DNA of 64,000 nt from PALSA-911 sp963839645 (GTDB lineage: Bacteria; Pseudomonadota; Alphaproteobacteria; Acetobacterales; Acetobacteraceae), in NCBI GenBank assembly GCA_963839645.1, contig CAWIVZ010000009.1:248001-312000 (forward strand). Direction: 5' to 3'. Positions 56,052 through 64,000 of this stretch are shown here, piece by piece. The translations under genes were made by a program, and so were the position numbers. Every line of letters starts with the position of its first letter. The first letter of the stretch is position 1. The notes below the pieces were generated by a model. It searched no databases, was not told the DNA's origin, and saw only the letters and a program-made list of their open reading frames with translations.

Positions 56052-56186
56052 GGAACAACTCCGTTCGGCGGATTGGCGAAATCTGCGCGGGACCAGCATG
56101 AGCCTATCAAGAACAGTATCTTCATCTACAGCATTATAGCGATCTGCTTCAGAGAGGCCCGCTCGACCGTTGCCGATCCGGCGCCA

Positions 56187-56747
56187 TTATTCCAGCCAGC
56201 GTTCCCGGTCGCAGAGCGCGCTGACCTCGGCCATCACCTTCGCCGGGGGTTCTCCGGCGGTGCGCAAGGCCTGGCGCAGAGCCGCTGCCTCCTCCAGGCG
56301 TTCGGCCCATTCCGGCCCGAAGCGGCGGGAGAGCCAGACGCGGATACGCACGGCGAGCGCGGGGCTGGCGCCGCCGGTGGAAACCGACAGCACGAGCCGG
56401 CCGCGGCGGACGATGGAGGGCATATGGAAATCGCAGAAGGCCGGGTCGTCCTCGACATTCAGCAGGACACGGTTCCGGCGAGCCGCCTCGGCCAGGCGGA
56501 TCGTGTCCGGTTCCGCGAGGCCGGCCAGCAGTACCAGCCGGGCGGCGCCGATTTCCTCCGGGGTTGGCAATCGCTCGCGCAACCGTGCGCCAGCGGCCGC
56601 GCGGAAGGACGGGTCGGGGTGGGGCGCGAAGACACTGACATGCGCGGCGCCGGCTTCATCCAGCAGCGCCAGCCGTTGCGCGACGGCGCGGCCGGCGCCG
56701 GCGAGGACGACGGGCCAATCGGCAAGGACGAGGGCAATTGGCAGCAT
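56187..56747 (-). CDS. Precorrin-2 dehydrogenase/sirohydrochlorin ferrochelatase (siroheme synthase N-terminal domain)
   Basis: The 186-residue NAD-binding protein opens MLPIALVLADWPVVLAGAGRA, with a Rossmann GxGxxA. It continues with NVEDDPAFCDFHMPSIVRRGRLVLSVSTGGASPALAVRIR, the diagnostic CysG/Met8 block, near residues 95-135. It is the stand-alone Met8-type form without the SAM-dependent methyltransferase half. It would oxidise precorrin-2 and insert iron to make siroheme for sulfite or nitrite reductases, whose genes are not in the window. ATG 56747 overlaps nothing; the upstream glycosyltransferase ends 31 bp away. Confidence 0.92.
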   Translation of the reverse strand: MLPIALVLADWPVVLAGAGRAVAQRLALLDEAGAAHVSVFAPHPDPSFRAAAGARLRERLPTPEEIGAARLVLLAGLAEPDTIRLAEAARRNRVLLNVEDDPAFCDFHMPSIVRRGRLVLSVSTGGASPALAVRIRVWLSRRFGPEWAERLEEAAALRQALRTAGEPPAKVMAEVSALCDRERWLE

Positions 56748-56778
56748 GTTTCCGGGTTTTCCTGGTTGAGCAGCTGGC

Positions 56779-58861
56779 TTAGCGAATACCGGCTTCGAAG
56801 GGGCTGCGCCCGCGGGGGAAACGCCAGCTCCCATTCCGCGCCGCGTTCCTGCGACAGGTTCGGGTTGTGGAACGGGTCGTTGCGGCAGATTTCGGCCCAG
56901 CGGGATCGCATGCGCAGCAGTTCCGACGCCTCCTGCGCGGCGCGCTCGCCGGAGAAGTGATGGCCGAGAGAGACGGATTCGTAGTGCCACATCTCCGTCT
57001 GGGCGGAGAACACGATGCCGTGCCCGGCCTCGCGGATGCGCAGGCAGAAATCGACGTCGTTGAAGGCGATCGGATAGGCCTCGTCCAGGCCGCCGAGGGC
57101 CTCGTAGACGCTGCGGCGCACCAGCAGGCAGGCGCCGGTGACGGCCGAAAGCTCCTGGTTGAGGACGGCACGGCAGGCATAACCGGGTTCCCCCTGCGCC
57201 AGCATGCGGTTGGCATGCGCGGCAAGCCCGGCCAGGCCGATAAGGACACCGGCGTGCTGGATCGTCCGGTTCGCGTAATAGAGCTTGGCCCCAACGGCGC
57301 CGATGCGGGGATCGGCGAGATGGCCGGCCATACCGGCCAGCCAGTCCGGGCGCATCGGCGCCACGTCGTCGTTCAGCAGGCAGAGCAGGTCGCCGGTCGC
57401 ATGGCGCGCGCCCGCGTTGTTCGCCTGGGAGAAATTGAAGCTCGGGGTCGGCAGGAGTACCAGGCGCACCCTGGGATCGCGCAGGATCGGCTCCAGGATC
57501 CGCGCCTGGCGTTCCTCCAGCGGGCCGGTCTGCGAGACCACGAGCACCATTTCGAAACTTGTGTAGTCCGTCTGCGCCAGCACCGCCGACAGACAGTCGG
57601 TGACGTGCGGGGAGCGGGCGGCGGTGGGGACGATCAGGCTCACCGGAGGCTGGGAGGCCTGAGGAGCGGTGAAGCGCACCTGCAGCGGAAAGGTCTCGCT
57701 GGCGATCGCGCCGGGCAGGCCGGTGCGGCCGAGATGGCGGCGCACGACACCGGCCAGTTCCGCTTCCGGCGCCGGTTGGGTGTCTGGCCGGCGATGCGTC
57801 AGCACGAATGGCAGGCGATGGGTACGCGGGATCGCGGGCCGCTCATACAGCGCCAGCCAGGCCTGCAGGCGCAGCGTTTCCGCCCAGAGCTCGCCGGGCG
57901 GTGCATGGCCCGGGTCCAGCAGCGCCAGCAGGTCGGCGCGGCGGAACACCCAGACGCCCCGGGTCAGCGTGCCCGACAGCATCAGGGCATGGTTCGCTTC
58001 CGGCTTGAACAGCGGGTCGCGCCGCTGGCCCGCCGCATCCAGCCTGTCCTCGTCGGCGAAGATCGCATCGGGGCCATCCGGGCCGGCGACGGCCTCGCCG
58101 ATCGCGGCCAGGGCAAGCGGACGCAACACCTCGCCGGCCTGCAGCACCGCGACATAGGCCGCGTCGTGCTCCGAGAGCGCCCGCGCCAGTGTCTGCCAGG
58201 CCGGTTTCCCGGTGCCGGTCACGATGATCGGGACGACGGGGCCGCCCTGCGCCGCCAGGGAGCCAAGGGTGGCATCCAGAGCGGATTCCTGCTCGCCGGG
58301 CTGCAGCACGGCCACGCCGATCGCGGGAGCCGAATGAACCGCCACCTCGCCCGTGGCGTCGCGGCCCCAACTGTCGAACAGTTCGATCCAAAGGGGGTAG
58401 GACCGCCGCCCGGATGGCGTCCCGGCGAGCAGCGCCAGCGCGGTCCGCAGGCGCCGGACGAAGCCAAGGCCGCCGCCGCGCAGGGCGCGCAGCAGCCGGA
58501 CCGGATGGCGCAGCGCGAACAGGGCCGCCGCGGCGGTGCGGGAAACCGGCAGCACGCGAAGCACGACACTCTGTACCGATGCGCCGACGCCGAACAGGTC
58601 GACATGCAGCGAGGCAGCCGCTCCCGCTATGTAGATCACCGCCACCCGGCCCGCGATGGCGGTTAGTCCGTGCGGTGCGGGGACGTAGGTCTCGAAGCCG
58701 CTGGCGGGATCGCCTTCCATCCGCAGCCGCACCCGGGCCGGCATGTCGCGCCGCTGTCCAGCGGAGGCCAGCAGCAGCACGCACCAGCGATTGCGGATAT
58801 CGGCGGGAACCGGGCAGGAGAAAGACCCGCATTCGGTGCGGCGCAGTTGCAGGCTTCTCAT
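56779..58861 (-). CDS. GT2-family glycosyltransferase, large (frameshift at the 3' end)
   Basis: A protein of about 694 residues has an N-terminal region of about 390 residues with no certain fold. A GT2 domain follows, with PPVSLIVPTAARSPHVTDCLSA, then LCLLNDDVAPMRPDWLAGM (metal-binding DDV), and AFNDVDFCLRIREAGHG. One extra C in a run of five (56814-56818) shifts the last 12 codons. Removing it gives FPRGRSPFEAGIR and TAA at 56779-56781. It belongs to the glycan cluster. Donor and acceptor are unknown; rhamnan or O-antigen synthesis is typical for this architecture. Confidence 0.87.
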
Positions 58862-58889
58862 GGCTGCTCGCCGCGGCCGCGCGGGACCG

Positions 58890-60845
58890 TCAGGCGGGGA
58901 TACTGCAATGGCGTTCGGCCGCGAGGCGGAACGCGGTAAGCAGACTGTCACGCATCGCGGCTTCGGAAAACCTTTGCCTGGCGTAAGAAGTCTGCGCCTC
59001 GGATTGCCCGGTCCAGGTACCGTCCTCCTCCAGCAGGCGTAGTACCGCTGCCGCGAAGGCTTCCGGCCGTTCATGGACCTCGATGATCTCCGCCAGCCCT
59101 GCGAGCCCTTGCACGCCGATCGGCGTGGTGACCAGCGGCAGCCCCTTTTGCAGCGCCTCCACCACCTTCAATTTCACGCCGGCACCAAACCGCAACGGAA
59201 CGACGGCGACCCGAGCCGATGCATAGCGCGCGTCCAGTTCGGCGTCGCTGAGAAACCCCGTCACCTCCAGCCCGGGGCCGGCCAGCTGGCGCACCTCAGA
59301 CGTGGGATTGGACCCCGCGAGCACAAGCCGCGCATCCGGGCATCGCGCGCGGACCAGCGGCAGAACCTCGCGCACGAACCATAGGGCGGCATCTACGTTG
59401 GGCGGATGCGCGAAGCCCGCGACAAACAAGATCTCGGGTTTCTCCGGCGGTTCGCGGCGTTCGGTGAAATGGCTGAACGTATAGGGAACGACGGAACGGA
59501 CAGGAACATCCGGCACCATGGCGGCGACGACGTCGCGTTCCTCGTCCGACAGGTACAGCGACATATCCGCCGCACGCCAGGCCCGGCGCTCGGCCATCTC
59601 CATCTGATCCGCTTCGGCGAACGCTTCCCGGTTGCCGGTTACCTCGGCCTGCCGGCGCAGCCGAGCAAAGTGAAGATCATGCCCGTAATAGACGATCACC
59701 GCCCGACTGAGCTTCCTCACCCGCGGCAGGAAGCTCATGGCAACCGTCGGACGGCTCAGCAGGGCATAGTCCAGGTCATTGGCGTTGGCGGCGATCCAAT
59801 CGTCGAAGTCCTCCATCGATAGGCCGTAGAACACCTCCACGCCCATTTGCTGCAATGCCTGCGTATAGCGAGGCGTCGCCGCCTGATTTGCGGGCCAGAA
59901 TTTCACTCTCCAGCCGGCCTGGAGGAACACCCGGATGCAGTCGAGTATCGTGCGCGAGCCAGCGTCCCGATCTGGTTCCGGAACATAATGATCGACGACG
60001 AGAACGATCGGCTTGTCCCGTGCCCGATCGCGCGCGCGCATCAGGTGCGTGCCGTTCTCGAACTGGTCCCGGCGCAAACGCTCGTCCCAGCGCTCCAGAA
60101 ACAAGGCCTGATTGCGGAGCTGATAGGCCTTGCCGCCGGACGCGGTATCGGTTCCGTGCGAGATGCCTTCGTGATGAACGACCGTCGCGGCAGGTTGATA
60201 GAGCACTTTGTGCCCATGATCGCGCATCCGGAACGCAAGGTCCGTGTCCTCGTAATAGGCAGGGGCAAAAGCGTCGTCGAAGCCCCCAAGTTCCGCGAAC
60301 AGAGCGCTGGGAACCAGAATGGCGGCGCCCGAGCAGTAATCCGTTTCCCGCAGATAATTGTATTCTGGCTTGCGAGGGTCATCAAACCGGCCGTAGTTCC
60401 AGGCGGACCCATCTCTCCAGACAATGCCGCCGGCCTCCTGAAGGCGTCCGTCAGGGTAAACCAGCCGGGCACCCACCAGTCCGGCGTCCGGATAATCGGC
60501 GAAGGTTCGCACCAGGGCGTCGATCGCGCCGGGCAACACTTCCGTGTCGTTGTTGAGAAACAGCAGGTAGCGCCCCCGTGCCGTTTTGGCGGCTGCGTTG
60601 CAGGAGCGGAGAAAGCCCAGGTTCTGAGTGTTTTCGATCAGCCGGATGCCGCGGACCTTGCGCAGCTGGGCGATCTCCGGATCCCCGGAGGCATCCTCGG
60701 CCACGATCACCTCGATCGGCGTATCGGGCAACGCGTCGCCTATCGAGCGCAGGCAACGCAGGGTGAACGGCACCTGGCCATAGGTCGGTATCAGGACGCT
60801 CACCTCGGGGCGCTCCGCCCCGACAATCTCGATCGGTACTGGCAT
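58890..60845 (-). CDS. Bifunctional glycosyltransferase (GT2 fused to GT4-type)
   Basis: The 651-residue protein joins a GT-A domain (about residues 10-230) to a GT-B, GT4-like domain (about 270-640). The GT-A part has VSVLIPTYGQVPFTLRCL, YLLFLNNDTEVLPGAID and YYEDTDLAFRMRDHGHKV. The GT-B part has VLVVDHYVPEPDRDAGSRTI, the FVAGFAHPPNVDAALWF segment and VVPLRFGAGVKLKVVEALQKGLPLVTT with the glutamate of the E-x7-E region. Such fusions assemble repeating surface polysaccharide. ATG 60845 is the likely start; the frame is open further upstream. It lies between two other glycosyltransferases. Confidence 0.9.
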   Translation of the reverse strand: MPVPIEIVGAERPEVSVLIPTYGQVPFTLRCLRSIGDALPDTPIEVIVAEDASGDPEIAQLRKVRGIRLIENTQNLGFLRSCNAAAKTARGRYLLFLNNDTEVLPGAIDALVRTFADYPDAGLVGARLVYPDGRLQEAGGIVWRDGSAWNYGRFDDPRKPEYNYLRETDYCSGAAILVPSALFAELGGFDDAFAPAYYEDTDLAFRMRDHGHKVLYQPAATVVHHEGISHGTDTASGGKAYQLRNQALFLERWDERLRRDQFENGTHLMRARDRARDKPIVLVVDHYVPEPDRDAGSRTILDCIRVFLQAGWRVKFWPANQAATPRYTQALQQMGVEVFYGLSMEDFDDWIAANANDLDYALLSRPTVAMSFLPRVRKLSRAVIVYYGHDLHFARLRRQAEVTGNREAFAEADQMEMAERRAWRAADMSLYLSDEERDVVAAMVPDVPVRSVVPYTFSHFTERREPPEKPEILFVAGFAHPPNVDAALWFVREVLPLVRARCPDARLVLAGSNPTSEVRQLAGPGLEVTGFLSDAELDARYASARVAVVPLRFGAGVKLKVVEALQKGLPLVTTPIGVQGLAGLAEIIEVHERPEAFAAAVLRLLEEDGTWTGQSEAQTSYARQRFSEAAMRDSLLTAFRLAAERHCSIPA

Positions 60846-60895
60846 GGACCGGGATGGGTGTTGACGGATCGGACATGCCGAGCGAGCGGCGTATG

Positions 60896-62116
60896 TCACT
60901 CGTGCTGGGCAGTGCAACCGGCTTGCCGCCGGAGCGCAGGCGGGCGCGGAGCTGCAGGGTGACGGCCCAGGTACAGCAGCCGCAGCGCGCGCGACAGGCG
61001 CCGCGCCAGCGCCGGGAACCTGCCCGCGAGGCGGCGGAACGGGGCGGCGGCCCGCCAGGTGGTGCTGGTCTCGATCGCCTGCAGGCGGCGGGTGACCTCG
61101 GAGAGTTCCTCGGCGTCGGCAAGGATGCGACGGCGCGCGAGTTCCAGCCGGCGACGGGTCTGCGCGAGCTCGTTGGCCAGGCTGTCCGGGCCCTCCCCGG
61201 TAGCTTGATCCGAAGCAGGGCCGATGCCGGCGGGGGCACGAGGGCGGGCCAGGGCCGTCAGTTCCGTCGCGTAGGCCGCGTCGAGCCCGGCGCAGATCTC
61301 GGCGAATTGGGCGGTGCCGTCCAGGCCCCGCTCCTGCTCCCATGACTTGAGCCGGTCGACGATGTCGTAGGTCGCCCGCAAGAGCGCCACCGCTGCGGGA
61401 TAGTCGGACGGACCGGCCGGCCGGCCGGCCCGCGCCCATGCGTCGATCCGGGCGTGGGCATGCTCGGCCAGGCCGCTGCCGCCACTCTCCGCGCGCACGC
61501 GGTCGGGCCGCGACGTGTAGCGGTTGGTTTTCTCGATCCATTGCGCGACATCGGCGTGCGAGAGGTGATGCACGCAGACCCCGCCATCCGCGGGAACCTT
61601 GTACAGCCGATCCGACACTTGCTGCGTGCCGCCATGCACGGTGGCCGAGAATTCGACCGCGCCGCGGCGGAACAGGCGGACCTGGTGCTCGGGCCAGTAA
61701 TAGGCGCGCTCGTCATGTTCCCCGAGCACGTACTCGCGCCGCGGCAACGCGTAGACATCGGCGCGCGGCGCGGCCAGTTCGGCGTCGATGAACCGCACCG
61801 CCGCCGGGCTCAGGCATTCGTCGTCGTCCAGGAACAGGATCCAGTCATGGGTGCACTGGGCCAGGGCGAAGGCGCGGGTTTCCTCGACGGTCGGCGACCA
61901 GGGCACGGGGATCACGCGGTCCACCAGGGCGGAGGCGCGCGCGACGGTGTCGTCGGTCGAGGATTTGTCGACCAGGATGATCTCGTCGGCGAAAGCGAGC
62001 GCGCGCAGGCATGTGGCGATCAGCGCGGTCCGGTTGTAGGAAATCACGAAGGCGCTGAGACGTTCGCGCGCGGTGCCGGCGCCAGGCGCCGGGGCAGCTT
62101 TGTTCTGGGCTATCAT
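60896..62116 (-). CDS. GT2-family glycosyltransferase (WaaE/KdtX-like)
   Basis: The 406-residue protein has a GT2 domain in its first 250 residues: SAFVISYNRTALIATCLRAL, ILVDKSSTDDTVARA, WILFLDDDECLSPAAVRFIDAE and RLFRRGAVEFSATVHG. The C-terminal part is Arg-rich and helical (LELARRRILADAEELSEV). The family includes lipopolysaccharide-core and glycan-side transferases of the WaaE type. ATG 62116 is the start. It begins the minus-strand glycan block and faces the methyltransferase gene across 336 bp. Confidence 0.9.
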   Translation of the reverse strand: MIAQNKAAPAPGAGTARERLSAFVISYNRTALIATCLRALAFADEIILVDKSSTDDTVARASALVDRVIPVPWSPTVEETRAFALAQCTHDWILFLDDDECLSPAAVRFIDAELAAPRADVYALPRREYVLGEHDERAYYWPEHQVRLFRRGAVEFSATVHGGTQQVSDRLYKVPADGGVCVHHLSHADVAQWIEKTNRYTSRPDRVRAESGGSGLAEHAHARIDAWARAGRPAGPSDYPAAVALLRATYDIVDRLKSWEQERGLDGTAQFAEICAGLDAAYATELTALARPRAPAGIGPASDQATGEGPDSLANELAQTRRRLELARRRILADAEELSEVTRRLQAIETSTTWRAAAPFRRLAGRFPALARRLSRALRLLYLGRHPAAPRPPALRRQAGCTAQHE

Positions 62117-62452
62117 GACCGCAACTTTAGCATCGAAAATCGGTTATGGATCGCCATTCGTCACCAGCCCAAGGCGCATCCGATTCGGCGGAAGCCGTTC
62201 GCAAAAAGCGTTGCGAGGTCGATAGCATGCGGCGGCATATGTGGAAACCCGTTATGCTGCAATGCAGCAAATTATCGGGTTGAAGTAAATATGCACATTC
62301 CCCTTTAGGGCGATTCAGGTCGCTTCCCTACAATCCAAAGATTTAAGTTGTCGAACTCTCGGCATCTAAAATAATTGATAGGCCCGTATCCGCCCAGGAA
62401 TTCCTTGGATTTCGCCGACGGTATCCGATGTCATAAATCAGGGGTGACAACC
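62117..62452. other. Divergent promoter region of the glycan cluster
   Basis: About 335 bases contain no gene. It is AT-richer than surroundings, as expected for promoters. It contains a 15-bp inverted repeat, TGCTGC-AAT-GCAGCA, listed separately. No confident -10/-35 pair was assigned. Confidence 0.6.
62255..62269. promoter_or_regulatory. TGCTGC-AAT-GCAGCA palindrome, possible PhaR-type site
   Basis: A perfect 6-bp inverted repeat with a 3-nt centre lies between divergent glycan genes. It fits the CTGC-N3/4-GCAG pattern known for the PHA-responsive repressor PhaR in Paracoccus. A partial copy (CTGCAATGCA) occurs near 36332, upstream of the amidase operon. No PhaR gene is in the window, so binding is speculative. 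Confidence 0.35.
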
Positions 62453-63592
62453 ATGGGAGAAATCTTTGCGCGGCAGGCATCCGACAGCCAGGTCACGTTC
62501 ACCGGCGAGCGGATGACATCCGGGCATGCCGGACAAGTCGAGTTCGAGCATCTTCACCGGTATTTCTTTGCCCGCGAGTTCTGCCAGGACCGCGATGTGC
62601 TGGATGTCGCCGCCGGCGATGGGTACGGCAGCGCCTATCTGGCGCAGAAGGCGCGTTCCGTCATCGGCGTGGAACTGTCGGGGGAGATGGTCGCCCGTGC
62701 CAATGCCAGCTACGGGCAGCCCAACCTGAATTTCCGCCAGGGCGATGCGCGCCGGCTGGAACACGCGGCGAACAGCTTCGATGTCGTCACGTCCTTCGAG
62801 ACGATCGAGCATTTCCTGGAACAGGACAAGTTCCTGGACGAAGTGCGCCGGGTGCTTCGCCCGGCCGGCATCCTGATCATCAGTTCGCCCGACCGGGATG
62901 TGTATTCGCCCCCTGACAGCCCCGCTAATCCGTTCCATGCAAGGGAACTCTGCCGCCAGGAATTCGAGGCATTGCTGCGGGCACGCTTCGAACACTGCGA
63001 TTTCTATACACAACGGCCGATGACGGGAACCGTGCTGCTGGCAGAGCCGCATAGGACGAACCGTGGCAGCAGCCAAACCTTCGAGCGGCGCGGGGAACGG
63101 CATTTCGAGGCCTCCAGCGGCTTGCCTCGGGCGCCCTATATTCTGGCGGTCGCATCGAATTCACCGATCCCGGCCTGCTTCGACAGCGTCTACATCGAGA
63201 CCAGCGATACCGAAGGCGCGGCGCGAAACCTGACCGCCCGCCTCGCGGAGCAGGCAGAGCGGCTGGGCCAACGGATCGAGATACTCGAACAGCAACGCGA
63301 TGCCGCGATCCGTGCGGCCGAGAGTGCGACCCGAGCGGCAGAGATCGCGACGACCCGAGTTCGAAAGTATCGAAGCCAGCAGAACATGGCGTTGCACGGC
63401 CCCGATCCGGCGGGCTTTGGCCGTTTTCGCAAGGCTGTGGGCCAGTTCGGGGACATGGATGTTCGAACACGATCCGGTGACGGCAGTCAAGCGTGGCGGC
63501 GGCACGAGAAGCACCGTAGACAGGTATCGATTATAGATATGTCCGGCGCTGGCGGTCCCAGGCGCACCAATGGAAGCCGATCCCATGGATGA
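62453..63592 (+). CDS. Class I SAM-dependent methyltransferase with C-terminal coiled coil
   Basis: The 379-residue protein has a class I methyltransferase fold. Motif I is VLDVAAGDGYGSAYLAQ near residues 46-62, with VIGVELSGEMVARA, FDVVTSFETIEHFLEQDKF near 103-121 and ILIISSPDR. From about residue 270 it has a predicted coiled coil (LAEQAERLGQRIEILEQQRDAAI) and then a basic tail without homology. That tail may be out of frame, given the many indels in this window. It likely methylates a sugar or other polysaccharide building block or a glycan cap. ATG 62453 follows GGGGTGA. Confidence 0.85.
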   Translation: MGEIFARQASDSQVTFTGERMTSGHAGQVEFEHLHRYFFAREFCQDRDVLDVAAGDGYGSAYLAQKARSVIGVELSGEMVARANASYGQPNLNFRQGDARRLEHAANSFDVVTSFETIEHFLEQDKFLDEVRRVLRPAGILIISSPDRDVYSPPDSPANPFHARELCRQEFEALLRARFEHCDFYTQRPMTGTVLLAEPHRTNRGSSQTFERRGERHFEASSGLPRAPYILAVASNSPIPACFDSVYIETSDTEGAARNLTARLAEQAERLGQRIEILEQQRDAAIRAAESATRAAEIATTRVRKYRSQQNMALHGPDPAGFGRFRKAVGQFGDMDVRTRSGDGSQAWRRHEKHRRQVSIIDMSGAGGPRRTNGSRSHG

Positions 63593-64000
63593 CACCCCCC
63601 CGTCCCGGACGCCCCCGCCCGGAAGTGCGCTCCGCGCCCCTCGGATCGCGGTGCTGATCCCCTGCTACAATGAGGCGATCGCGGTTCCGAAGGTTGTCGC
63701 CGATTTTCGCCGCGCCCTGCCGGAAGCCACGATCTACGTCTACGACAACAATTCGCGCGACGGCACCGCCGAGGCGGCGCGTGCGAGCGGCGCGGTGGTG
63801 CGCCGCGAGACGCTGCAGGGCAAGGGCCATGTCATCCGGCGCGCCTTCGCCGATGTCGAGGCCGACATCTATGTGCTGGTGGACGGCGACGATACCTACG
63901 ACGCCGCCGCGGCGCCGGCCATGGTGCATATGCTGATGGACGAGCGGCTGGACATGGTGATCGGCACGCGGGTGACCGACATCACCGCGGCCTATCGCCC
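63585..64000 (+). CDS. GT2-family glycosyltransferase, dolichyl/undecaprenyl-phosphate sugar transferase-like (3' end outside window)
   Basis: The gene is cut by the right edge; 138 codons are visible from ATG 63585 (or ATG 63570, five codons earlier). It has RIAVLIPCYNEAIAVPKVV, YVYDNNSRDGTAEAARA, LQGKGHVIRRAFADVEAD and the catalytic YVLVDGDDTYD. This is the pattern of polyisoprenyl-phosphate glycosyltransferases, which load a sugar onto a lipid carrier for glycan modification. Its 5' end overlaps the methyltransferase by 8 nt, implying co-transcription. Confidence 0.9.
   Translation, partial: MDDTPPSRTPPPGSALRAPRIAVLIPCYNEAIAVPKVVADFRRALPEATIYVYDNNSRDGTAEAARASGAVVRRETLQGKGHVIRRAFADVEADIYVLVDGDDTYDAAAAPAMVHMLMDERLDMVIGTRVTDITAAYR

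Overview
The window is a piece of a GC-rich alphaproteobacterial chromosome, most likely from the Acetobacteraceae (Rhodospirillales). The evidence is the strong G/C third-position bias, the pyrB with a degenerate pyrC plus plsY, the hisG-hisD-infA-maf-rng-yacG order, the MlaEFD system with a lipoprotein, and a PEP-CTERM protein. This family assignment is inference; no rRNA lies in the window. Genes are densely packed, with many ATGA, GTGA or TGATG stop/start overlaps that point to translational coupling.

Layout. 1-8.2 kb: metal-type ABC ATPase behind a candidate Zur operator, DUF445 membrane protein, luciferase-like monooxygenase, enoyl-CoA hydratase, SDR, pyrB-pyrC'-plsY. 8.3-17 kb: accessory region with a PEP-CTERM protein, an IS256 transposase remnant, an octaheme-HEAT-TPR cytochrome, and a thiol/sulfur locus (two cysteine-dioxygenase-like cupins, a four-rhodanese protein, a GlcG/HbpS protein, a DUF169 protein). 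17-25 kb: tRNA-Phe, yacG-rng-maf-infA-hisD-hisG, murA, dcd, OpgC-like protein. 25-35.5 kb: tRNA-Thr, LpxR-like deacylase, mlaE-mlaF-mlaD-lipoprotein, aroC, fabI, pdxH, a phosphotransferase/AAA kinase fusion, a UspA protein. 35.5-40 kb: a long inverted repeat, flavin reductase, and an AtzG-like/amidase/asparaginase-like operon. 40-46 kb: DUF3141-Pta-FabI2-AckA operon. 46-50 kb: DUF2254, SYLF, PPK2 and an enoyl-CoA hydratase. 50-56 kb: a signalling block (STAS, RR-PP2C, RR, hybrid histidine kinase, Tll0287-like haem protein). 56-64 kb: siroheme dehydrogenase and a glycan cluster of four glycosyltransferases and a methyltransferase, running off the right edge.

How the parts combine. Much of the window concerns the envelope: phospholipid synthesis (plsY, fabI), lipid transport (Mla), lipid A trimming (LpxR), peptidoglycan (murA), surface glycans and succinyl-type acyl transfer. 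The 12.3-17 kb locus probably oxidises a small thiol and handles the sulfur released. The 50-56 kb block looks like a redox or haem input feeding a phosphorelay, with a partner-switch output nearby.

Sequence quality matters here. At least ten genes carry one isolated single-base insertion that, when removed, restores a family-typical protein. A dense cluster of such indels runs from about 18.56 to 21.05 kb through rng, maf, hisD and hisG. The consistent +1 bias in housekeeping genes suggests sequencing or assembly error more than decay, and I annotate those genes across the break.
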